NCBI GenBank assembly: GCA_031263385.1
Contig: JAISFX010000132.1
Location: 1-7,609 of the forward strand
Origin: Lactobacillus sp.
Lineage (GTDB): Bacteria; Pseudomonadota; Alphaproteobacteria; RF32; CAG-239
Reading direction: 5' to 3'
Length of the DNA: 7,609 bases
Numbering within the stretch: the stretch's first letter is position 1; the number at the start of each line of letters is the position of its first letter. Below, one piece after another: positions 1 through 5,542 of this stretch. The notes beneath the pieces were generated by a model, which ran no database searches, was not told where the DNA came from, and saw only the letters and a program-made list of their open reading frames with translations. A program made the position numbers and the translations under genes.

Positions 1-180
1 AAATCTCTCAAAGAAGAAAATAAAAAATTAAAGAAACAGGTTGAAGGTATTGACGATAAAATTGCGAGAATGGTCGATGAAAAGCTGAAGAATATGGGCA
101 AGAATGGTCAGACCTCTAATATTAATCAGCCAAGGGGCAAACCTTCTGGGAATGCCGGTAGCGGTAAAGGCGGTAGATAG
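1..180 (+). CDS. C-terminal end of an unrecognised protein (5' truncated)
   Basis: An open frame runs in frame 1 from the first base to a TAG at 178-180, giving the last 59 residues of a protein whose start lies outside the window. The fragment opens with a Lys/Glu-rich stretch (KSLKEENKKLKKQVEGIDDK) with leucine and valine spacing suited to a short coiled coil. A further helical-looking segment follows (IARMVDEKLKNMGK), and the end is a polar, low-complexity tail of Gly, Ser, Asn, Lys and Arg finishing GSGKGGR. Such a flexible basic tail fits a terminal extension rather than a folded core. The gene points toward glgP and ends 23 bases before a hairpin terminator. I do not recognise the family. 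Scaffold-like or structural proteins can look like this, but the fragment does not support a function. That it is coding is supported by the uninterrupted frame and by the terminator placed directly after it. Confidence 0.7.
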   Translation, partial: KSLKEENKKLKKQVEGIDDKIARMVDEKLKNMGKNGQTSNINQPRGKPSGNAGSGKGGR

Positions 181-203
181 CCTCATACCCATAAAACAAC
201 AAA

Positions 204-231
204 AAACCCCGCCCTAAAAAGAGCGGGGTTT
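204..231. terminator. Rho-independent terminator between convergent genes
   Basis: AAACCCCGC (204-212) and GCGGGGTTT (223-231) form a perfect 9-bp stem around a 10-base loop. Read on the minus strand the stem is followed by a T-rich run (TTTTTTGTTGTTTT, including the stem's last three Ts), a classic intrinsic terminator for glgP about 70 bases past its stop. On the plus strand the hairpin sits 23 bases after the stop of the upstream partial gene, but the T run is only the three Ts of the stem followed by AAAC. It probably works in both directions, and better for the minus strand. Confidence 0.85.
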
Positions 232-262
232 AAACTTGTGCACCTACCAACGAAACGCAGTT

Positions 263-298
263 GAGCGCCTAAGGTATTATCAATGCCTACGGCGCCTC
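263..298. repeat. Imperfect hairpin just downstream of the glgP stop
   Basis: On the plus strand, CGCC (266-269) pairs with GGCG (291-294). A 2x2 internal loop follows, then AGGTATT (272-278) pairs with AATGCCT (282-288, one G-T pair) around the 3-base loop ATC. The outer GAG (263-265) pairs with CTC (296-298) past a one-base bulge. No T run follows on either strand, so it is not a second intrinsic terminator as it stands. It would lie in the glgP 3' untranslated RNA, starting within about 5 bases of the stop codon, and could protect the message from 3' exonucleases or be a copy of a dispersed palindromic repeat. It is noticeably more GC-rich than its surroundings. The pairing is visible; the role is not. 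Confidence 0.5.
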
Positions 299-302
299 GG
301 TG

Positions 303-2765
303 CTAGCAGGGCTGAATATCCCAAATATTCTCAGCATAGTCCTCCACGGCTCTATCGCTTGAGAAATAACCGATTCTGGCCACGTTAAGAATAGCCTGTT
401 TGGCCCACTTAGTTTTATTTGCATAATCCTTGGTGGCATCTTTAATTGCCTTGTCAAAAGCCTCTAAGTCAGCCAATACAAAGAAGTAGTCTCTGCTAAT
501 TAACTCCTCAAAGATTACCTTGAATAGCAACACATAATCTTGCTGAGAAAACATGTTAGAATTTAAAGAGTTCAAGATTCTCTTTATGTAATCTGAGTTC
601 TCATAAATTTCACGAGGATTATAGTGCGGACGCATTTTCTGAATTTCTTCTTCGCGCAATCCGAACAAATAGAAGTTTTCTTCCCCAACACTTTCTCTGA
701 TTTCAATATTTGCTCCATCATATGTACCCACAGTGCATGCACCGTTAAGAGCAAACTTCATATTTCCTGTTCCAGAAGCCTCAAATCCGGCAGTAGATGT
801 CTGTAAAGAGATATCAGCCGCAGGGATAAGGTTTTCTGCCACAGAAACTTTATAATCAGGAATAAATACCACCTTCAACATGTCATTAACCAACGGGTCA
901 TTGTTTACAACTTGTGCCACGTTATTAATCAACTTAATAATCAGTTTTGCAAAGTTATAAGACGGTGCGGCTTTTCCTGCAAATATATATGTCTTGGCAA
1001 CTTTTGGCTTGTAATTATCTTTAATAATCGCCAAATATTCACCAATCACTTGCAAAATAGTCATCAACTGACGTTTATATTCATGAATACGCTTTGCATG
1101 AACAATAAATACGCTGTCAGGGTTAACTACAAAGCCAGATGTCTTAAAGATTTTCTCTGCCAAACGTTTTTTGTTTCTGCGTTTAATGTCCATAAACTGC
1201 TTAACAAACTCTTTGTTCTCGGCATATTTCTCGACTTTTTTCAAATCTTCCAAATGGGTAATCCATTTCTCGCCGACTTTAGAAGATATAAGATCAGCCA
1301 AAGCAGTGTTTGCATGCAGCAACCAACGTCTTGGAGTAATGCCGTTTGTAACGTTAGTAAACTTCTCTGGCCACATCTCATAAAATTCTGGCACCAGATT
1401 AGATTTAATAAGCTCAGAGTGTAGTTTTGCCACGCCGTTAATAGAAAATGAGCCGACAATAGACAAGTTTGCCATACGGATAATTTGTCTGTCCCCATCA
1501 CCTGAAACAATAGACATTCTCTGAAGCTTTTCAGAATTGTCACCAAATTTTTGTTTTGCCTCTTCAATAAATCTTCTGTTGATTTCATATACAATCTGCA
1601 GGTGTCTTGGCAAAAGCTTACCCAAAAGTTTTGCAGACCATGTCTCCAAAGCCTCAGGAAGCAACGTGTGGTTTGTATAGGCAAATGTTCTTGTAACAAT
1701 ATCCCATGATGTATCCCAGTCTTGACCATAAACATCCATCAACAGCCTCATCATCTCAGGGATGGCGATAGCAGGGTGGGTATCGTTCAACTGAATACAA
1801 ACTAAATCAGGCAATCCTGTAAAGTCATTGCTTTTTTCCAAATATCTACGAATAATATCTTGTATCGCGCATGATACAAAGAAGTATTGCTGTTTAAGGC
1901 GCAGCTCTTTTCCAGATTCTAATGCATCTGAAGGGTAAAGAACTTTAGAGATTGTCTCTGTTTCAATTTTCTCTTTAACGGCTTCAATATATCCGCCCTC
2001 GTTAAACACGTTGATGTCTAGTTCATCATCGGTTCTTGCAGAGAAAAGTCTGAGGTAGTTAACAGATTTTCCGTTATATCCCACAATCGGAAAGTCGTAA
2101 GGGATACCATAAATATGGTCAGTGTTAATCCATACAAAATCATCTTCACCGTTAATATTTTTTACAACTTCAACCTCGCCATAAATAGGCACGTCAACTT
2201 TTCTATCGTTACGAGGGAACTGCCAAGGAGAATCTTCTGCCAACCAGCTGTCAGCGTTCTCAACCTGATACCCATTTTCAAATTTCTGTTTAAACAAACC
2301 AAAGTGGTAGTTGATACCATACCCAAAACCGGGGATTCCTAAAGATGCCATAGAATCAAGATAACATGCAGCAAGCCTTCCCAAGCCTCCGTTACCCAAA
2401 GCAGGGTCATATTCTGTGTCAATAAATTCATCTATAGAGAAGTTTGGCAAACCTTCGATTCTTATCCCCTTTATTGCTTCAATAAGCCCCAGGTTGTGAA
2501 GGTTGTTTTCCAAAGAGCGTCCAATCAGATACTCAACTGATAAATAGTAGATTCTTTTTGTGCCGCATTTATTGTAACGAGCAATGGTCTCATACATTTT
2601 ATCCATTGCAAACTCTCGTACTGCAAGCGCAACAGCATTAAGAAGCTCTTCTTTGTTTACTTCGCAAGTTCTTTTACCGATAAAGTATTTAATATAATGT
2701 TCGATAGAAAGTTTTAACCTTGCTTTGTCAATCTCTGTAATTATCTCTGATCCCTTGTTTTTCAA
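303..2765 (-). CDS. glgP: Glycogen/starch/maltodextrin phosphorylase
   Basis: This PLP-dependent GT35 enzyme of the cytoplasm phosphorolyses terminal alpha-1,4 linkages of glycogen or maltodextrins and releases glucose-1-phosphate. With the TTG start at 2765 the protein is 820 residues, close to E. coli GlgP (815). Family hallmarks appear in order: the YYLSVEYLIGRSL segment near 73-85, GNGGLGRLAACYLDS near 124-138, QLNDTHPA near 325, VTNGITPRRWL, KRIHEYKRQL near 555 (phosphate-contacting Lys/Arg), and EASGTGNMKFALNG, whose Lys670 carries the PLP. The C-terminus ends with the usual EDYAENIWDIQP. The frame extends upstream to a GTG at 2810, but that codon has no ribosome binding site and sits almost at the predicted transcription start. 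The TTG has a strong one, so I chose it. The gene is divergent from tolC, convergent with the upstream fragment, and has no other glycogen genes beside it. Sequence alone does not separate glycogen from maltodextrin preference. Confidence 0.97.
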   Translation of the reverse strand: MKNKGSEIITEIDKARLKLSIEHYIKYFIGKRTCEVNKEELLNAVALAVREFAMDKMYETIARYNKCGTKRIYYLSVEYLIGRSLENNLHNLGLIEAIKGIRIEGLPNFSIDEFIDTEYDPALGNGGLGRLAACYLDSMASLGIPGFGYGINYHFGLFKQKFENGYQVENADSWLAEDSPWQFPRNDRKVDVPIYGEVEVVKNINGEDDFVWINTDHIYGIPYDFPIVGYNGKSVNYLRLFSARTDDELDINVFNEGGYIEAVKEKIETETISKVLYPSDALESGKELRLKQQYFFVSCAIQDIIRRYLEKSNDFTGLPDLVCIQLNDTHPAIAIPEMMRLLMDVYGQDWDTSWDIVTRTFAYTNHTLLPEALETWSAKLLGKLLPRHLQIVYEINRRFIEEAKQKFGDNSEKLQRMSIVSGDGDRQIIRMANLSIVGSFSINGVAKLHSELIKSNLVPEFYEMWPEKFTNVTNGITPRRWLLHANTALADLISSKVGEKWITHLEDLKKVEKYAENKEFVKQFMDIKRRNKKRLAEKIFKTSGFVVNPDSVFIVHAKRIHEYKRQLMTILQVIGEYLAIIKDNYKPKVAKTYIFAGKAAPSYNFAKLIIKLINNVAQVVNNDPLVNDMLKVVFIPDYKVSVAENLIPAADISLQTSTAGFEASGTGNMKFALNGACTVGTYDGANIEIRESVGEENFYLFGLREEEIQKMRPHYNPREIYENSDYIKRILNSLNSNMFSQQDYVLLFKVIFEELISRDYFFVLADLEAFDKAIKDATKDYANKTKWAKQAILNVARIGYFSSDRAVEDYAENIWDIQPC

Positions 2766-2770
2766 GACTT

Positions 2771-2778
2771 CTCTCCTC
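2771..2778 (-). promoter_or_regulatory. Ribosome binding site that fixes the glgP start at TTG
   Basis: The minus strand reads GAGGAGAG and then five bases (AAGTC) before TTG at 2765-2763. AGGAG is 7 bases from the start codon, an ideal distance. The in-frame GTG at 2810 is preceded by ACTATTTT, with no purine-rich site. This is the main reason to trim 15 residues from the longest open frame. Confidence 0.8.
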
Positions 2779-2815
2779 AATACCAGATTCGTTAATATCC
2801 TTATTCTCACAAAAT

Positions 2816-2845
2816 AGTATATAAAATTGTTTGAGATAAGGTTAA
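2816..2845 (-). promoter_or_regulatory. Candidate sigma-70 promoter of glgP
   Basis: On the minus strand, TTAACC (2845-2840, 4 of 6 matches to TTGACA) lies 18 bases upstream of TATACT (2821-2816, 5 of 6 matches to TATAAT). Transcription would begin near 2809, giving a leader of about 45 bases before the TTG start. That would leave the upstream GTG codon at or beyond the 5' end of the message. The -35 box is weak and the area is very AT-rich, so chance matches are possible. Confidence 0.45.
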
Positions 2846-2899
2846 TTTTTAATAGCCGATCATCACTACAAACAATAGCACAATTAATTATATTAAAGC

Positions 2900-2918
2900 A
2901 TATTTTTTTTTAAAATAT
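2900..2918. repeat. A/T-only inverted repeat with a T9 tract
   Basis: ATATTTT (2900-2906) and AAAATAT (2912-2918) are complementary around five Ts, and T2903-T2911 form an uninterrupted nine-T run. Such tracts bend DNA and attract nucleoid proteins, but an A/T-only palindrome is also expected by chance in this spacer. It overlaps neither promoter. Confidence 0.25.
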
Positions 2919-2922
2919 ACAT

Positions 2923-2943
2923 ACTAAATTAACCACATTTAGT
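2923..2943. promoter_or_regulatory. Perfect 7-7-7 inverted repeat, possible operator
   Basis: ACTAAAT (2923-2929) and ATTTAGT (2937-2943) are perfect inverted half-sites separated by seven bases (TAACCAC), centred on 2933. The centre-to-centre distance of 14 bases puts the half-sites just over one helical turn apart, within reach of a dimeric regulator. The repeat ends 21 bases upstream of the tolC -35 box and lies about 80 bases upstream of the glgP -35 box. An activator of tolC, or a shared regulator of both genes, could bind here. No named regulator's consensus is recognised. Confidence 0.35.
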
Positions 2944-2964
2944 GTAGATTAAAAACAAAAAATG

Positions 2965-2993
2965 TTGCCAACTGTAGCTTAAATTAATATAAT
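2965..2993 (+). promoter_or_regulatory. Sigma-70 promoter of tolC-popZ
   Basis: TTGCCA (2965-2970) is followed after exactly 17 bases by a perfect TATAAT (2988-2993). An A-rich stretch (AAAAACAAAAAA, 2951-2962) lies immediately upstream of the -35 box, where an UP element would contact the alpha subunits of RNA polymerase. Transcription would start near 3000, leaving a leader of about 27 bases that contains the AGAGG ribosome binding site (3014-3018). Confidence 0.75.
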
Positions 2994-3026
2994 CGCAGCT
3001 AGTTTATATATGAAGAGGTTAATGAA

Positions 3027-4394
3027 ATGAAAAAAAGTTTTTTGTCAGCTTTACTACTGTCAACAATGATTTGCACTAGTGCAAGTGCAAAAGATCTTAT
3101 TGATGTATTAAGCACAACATACCAGACCAACCCTACCTTAAGGGCGCAGAGAGCGTATCTTAGAGCTGTTGATGAGAACGTAGCCATTGCTAAATCTGGT
3201 TATCGTCCTAACCTCTATTTGCAAGGCGGAGTAACTGAGCAAAACTACCATTCAAATGCTCCAAGTGCTGACCAGCGTTCAAGCAATTTTGCAGGTTCGG
3301 CGAACCTTTCTCAGTCTTTGTTTAGCGGCTTCCAGACCATGAACTCTGTTAAATCTGCAGACAGCTTAGTCAGATCAGAGCAGAGCAATCTTGCCAATGT
3401 AGAGCAAGAAATTTTGCTTACTGCAGCAACAGCATATCTCGATGTTTTCAGAGATACAGCAATTGTTGAGCTTCAAAAAAACAACGAAAAACTTTTGAAG
3501 AAAAGACTTGATGAAACCATCGAGCGTTTTAATGTTGGTGAAGTTACTCGTACAGACGTAGCTCAAAGCCGTGCGCGTCACTCTCAAGCTCAGTCAGATA
3601 GAATTAGTGCAGAGGGCAATCTAGAGGTTTCTAAAGCATTCTACGAGCGCGTTGTCGGAGAAAAAGTTCCTGCAACCTTAACCGAGCCGGATGTTGTTAA
3701 GCCTTTCTTGCCAAAGGACTTTGAAGAAGCAATGAAAGTCATGAGTTATAATAACCATAACATTAAACAAGCTAAAGATTATCTTAACTCTAAAACCTAT
3801 GATGTTGCAGTTAATACTGGCGCATTGCTTCCTTCTGTATCAGCAGAGGCTGTCGCTTCTCGTGGCCGTAACAACATAGACAACTGGAATGCAAAATATA
3901 CAGATAATGAGAACTTAGAAGCCAGCTTAAACCTAAAAGTTCCTCTATACAATTCTGGTTCTGACCGTGCCAAAATCCGTCAGAGCAAATACCAAAAATG
4001 GCAAGCTCATGAGCAGGTTCTTGTAGCAGAAAGGTCTGCTGTTGAAGTGCTTACCAGCTCTTGGGAAAGCATGATTTCTAACGAGGCTAAAATCAAATCT
4101 ATTAGAGACCAAGTAAAAGCTAATGAGATAGCCCTCGACGGCGTGCAAAAAGAAGAAAGCCTCGGCAACAGAACAGTGTTAGATGTGTTAGACGCCTATC
4201 AAGAGCTTCTAAACTCTAATGTTGAAGAAGTTACCGCCAGAAGGAACTACTATGTGTCTGCAATGAGCCTATTACTCTCAATGGGTCAGCTTACTGCAGA
4301 AGACCTAAAACTTAATGTTGAATATTATAACGCCAAAGAGCATTATAAAGAAACCAGAGATAAATGGTTCTCAACTGATATCGATAAAGAATAG
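3027..4394 (+). CDS. tolC: TolC-family outer membrane efflux/secretion protein
   Basis: The 455-residue product belongs to the outer-membrane factor family. These trimeric beta-barrel/alpha-helical channels complete type I secretion systems and RND or ABC efflux pumps across the outer membrane. A type I signal peptide is clear: MKK, a hydrophobic core to about residue 15, and probable cleavage after TSASA at 21. Cys16 lacks a lipobox, so it is not a lipoprotein. The two-fold internal repeat of the family shows. LSQSLFSGFQT (94-104) and the RFNVGEVTRTDVAQSRA helix (167-183) in the first half correspond to LKVPLYNSGSDRAKIRQS (303-320) and SLGNRTVLDVLDAYQELL (378-395) in the second. Length matches the family. 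AGAGG lies 8 bases before the ATG. An out-of-frame ATG-AAA-TGA (3022-3030) overlaps the start. No pump or adaptor genes are nearby, so the partner is unknown. The gene is followed after 12 bases by popZ. Confidence 0.93.
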   Translation: MKKSFLSALLLSTMICTSASAKDLIDVLSTTYQTNPTLRAQRAYLRAVDENVAIAKSGYRPNLYLQGGVTEQNYHSNAPSADQRSSNFAGSANLSQSLFSGFQTMNSVKSADSLVRSEQSNLANVEQEILLTAATAYLDVFRDTAIVELQKNNEKLLKKRLDETIERFNVGEVTRTDVAQSRARHSQAQSDRISAEGNLEVSKAFYERVVGEKVPATLTEPDVVKPFLPKDFEEAMKVMSYNNHNIKQAKDYLNSKTYDVAVNTGALLPSVSAEAVASRGRNNIDNWNAKYTDNENLEASLNLKVPLYNSGSDRAKIRQSKYQKWQAHEQVLVAERSAVEVLTSSWESMISNEAKIKSIRDQVKANEIALDGVQKEESLGNRTVLDVLDAYQELLNSNVEEVTARRNYYVSAMSLLLSMGQLTAEDLKLNVEYYNAKEHYKETRDKWFSTDIDKE

Positions 4395-4406
4395 GGAATT
4401 TATAAT

Positions 4407-5444
4407 ATGGCAGATAATCCACAGCAAGAATTATCCATGGAAGAAATATTGTCCTCCATCCGCAATATATTGGCGGATGGCGACAGTATTTCAGAACAGG
4501 CCGAAGAAGATATAGAAGATTTAAGCTTTGGAGATTCTGTTTTTGATTTATCAAAAGAGATGATGGTTGAAGAAAGAGCCCCCATTGAATACGCCCCTAT
4601 AGTCGAGGCTGCTGAGGTTATTGATATCGACCCCATATCAGATTTAGATTCTTTAATCGGTGGCGCTGATATATCAATTGATGATATCAAACTTGATATT
4701 GATGATGACATCTTATCAACTCCTATTGCTGCAAATGATACTAACAAAGAAACCCCTATTGCGCCAATAACATCTCATGATGAAATCATTATAACAGAAG
4801 GCGAGGATGATGCCTTGATAAGTGGTTTGGAAGATGACCTTCAGATAGATTTGGTTGCCTCATCTTCTGAATATGTTGAAGAAAATATTCAAGATGAAAT
4901 TGTTGATGCTGAAGAAACTGATTTGGAAGAAGTGCTCCAAATTCAGATGGAGCAAGATACCATAGGCATCCCAGATGACAGCATAGTTGAAGAGTTAGAA
5001 GAGGGAATGGATGAAGCCCTTATGCCTTCGTTTGGAGATATTAAAGTTGATACCACCTCCGAGCCTATTTATGAGGCAGAAGATGAATCTGCTATCACTG
5101 AAGCTCCTGTTCTTGAACCAATGCCAGAGCTTGAGCCAATTACAGAGCTTGAACCTGACCCCATAGTTCTTGAAGAAGATATTTCTGTTAAAGAACCTGC
5201 TCCGCAAACATATGTTTCAGAGCCTGTCCATTCAGATACTTTAACCCACGATGCTTCTGAAAAAATCTTAAATAAATTTTCTCAGATATTTGAAGAGGAC
5301 CGCCAAAGAAGAATTATAGAAGACGTTGCCAGAGAAGAAATTGCTGAAAAAACTCAAGTCTGGCTTGATAAAAATCTCAAAAATATAGTTGTTGAACTGG
5401 TTCAAAAAGAAGTCGAACGAGTTATGGCAAAGGTCGGCAAATAG
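4407..5444 (+). CDS. popZ: PopZ-like polar organizing protein (DUF2497 family)
   Basis: This 345-residue protein has the three-part design of PopZ, the alphaproteobacterial pole scaffold that self-assembles into a condensate and anchors chromosome-partition and signalling proteins. Residues 9-23 (LSMEEILSSIRNILA) match the conserved N-terminal partner-binding helix. Residues about 24-280 form an acidic, presumably disordered linker with only five Lys and one Arg. Residues 283-345 are helical and hold the oligomerisation region, including QVWLDKNLKNIVVELVQKEV followed by ERVMAKVGK. No signal peptide or membrane segment is present. Caulobacter PopZ is 177 residues, so this one is about twice as long, nearly all of it linker. 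AGGGAA (4393-4398) overlaps the tolC stop and lies 8 bases before the ATG, supporting this start and co-transcription with tolC. Conserved linkage to tolC and valS supports the call. Pole localisation in this organism is inferred. Confidence 0.88.
   Translation: MADNPQQELSMEEILSSIRNILADGDSISEQAEEDIEDLSFGDSVFDLSKEMMVEERAPIEYAPIVEAAEVIDIDPISDLDSLIGGADISIDDIKLDIDDDILSTPIAANDTNKETPIAPITSHDEIIITEGEDDALISGLEDDLQIDLVASSSEYVEENIQDEIVDAEETDLEEVLQIQMEQDTIGIPDDSIVEELEEGMDEALMPSFGDIKVDTTSEPIYEAEDESAITEAPVLEPMPELEPITELEPDPIVLEEDISVKEPAPQTYVSEPVHSDTLTHDASEKILNKFSQIFEEDRQRRIIEDVAREEIAEKTQVWLDKNLKNIVVELVQKEVERVMAKVGK
5112..5165 (+). repeat. Three tandem 18-base units inside popZ
   Basis: Three consecutive 18-base units begin at 5112, 5130 and 5148 and encode LEPMPE, LEPITE and LEPDPI (residues 236-253). 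The first two units and the start of the third share CTTGA(A/G)CC, and CAGAG precedes units two and three. It is an in-frame minisatellite-like stretch in the Pro/Glu-rich end of the linker, where gain or loss of units would change linker length without breaking the frame. Confidence 0.55.
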
Positions 5445-5464
5445 CCCGACAGGGTTGCTGACCT
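5431..5464 (+). other. Hairpin spanning the popZ stop codon
   Basis: AGGTCGGCAA (5431-5440) pairs with TTGCTGACCT (5455-5464) over 10 bp with one G-U, leaving a 14-base loop that contains the TAG stop (5442-5444). It is followed by CCTATTGG rather than a T run, so it does not look like an intrinsic terminator. It could stabilise the 3' end of the tolC-popZ message or slow read-through into valS. A smaller competing stem, GTCGG (5433-5437) with CCGAC (5446-5450), is possible. Confidence 0.4.
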
Positions 5465-5484
5465 CCTATTGGCTGCATATTCTC

Positions 5485-5513
5485 TTGAAATGTGGCTCAT
5501 TCTGTGCTATAAA
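5485..5513 (+). promoter_or_regulatory. Sigma-70 promoter of valS
   Basis: TTGAAA (5485-5490, 5 of 6 matches to TTGACA) and TATAAA (5508-5513, 5 of 6 matches to TATAAT) are separated by exactly 17 bases. Transcription would start near 5520, leaving a leader of only about 23 bases, too short for a T-box or other leader attenuator. This suggests valS can be transcribed independently of tolC-popZ, though no strong terminator rules out read-through. Confidence 0.7.
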
Positions 5514-5542
5514 CTCCACGACTTTTTTTATGAGGAAATAAA

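Noticed and set aside
912..1424. Open frame of 170 codons on the plus strand inside glgP
   Set aside because: It lies antisense to a well-conserved stretch of glgP, its translation is rich in Asn, Cys and Phe with no family resemblance, and it has no convincing ribosome binding site. It is a shadow of the real gene.
1241..1735. Open frame of 164 codons on the minus strand in another frame of glgP
   Set aside because: The annotated glgP frame is intact across this stretch with conserved motifs, so this is a same-strand frame shadow, not a frameshifted piece or a second gene.
2881..2935. TTAA-containing sites in the divergent spacer as CtrA boxes
   Set aside because: CtrA sites need two TTAA half-sites seven bases apart. 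The pairs here are spaced 3 or 5 bases, and TTAACC at 2929 has no partner at the right distance.
4401..4406. Perfect TATAAT directly before the popZ ATG
   Set aside because: Transcripts would start inside popZ after its start codon, and no -35 box lies 16-18 bases upstream. It is an AT-rich coincidence in the 12-base gap.
4400..4747. Ser/Ile-rich open frame of 115 codons antisense to popZ
   Set aside because: Its composition is the mirror of the Asp/Glu/Ile codons of popZ on the other strand. The acidic gene automatically produces a long stop-free antisense frame.
5492..5528. GTGG/CCAC stem followed by a T7 tract before valS as a terminator or attenuator
   Set aside because: The stem is only 4 bp with a 20-base loop, and it overlaps a near-consensus promoter that would start transcription at about the T tract. 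No leader peptide or T-box is possible in the short leader.
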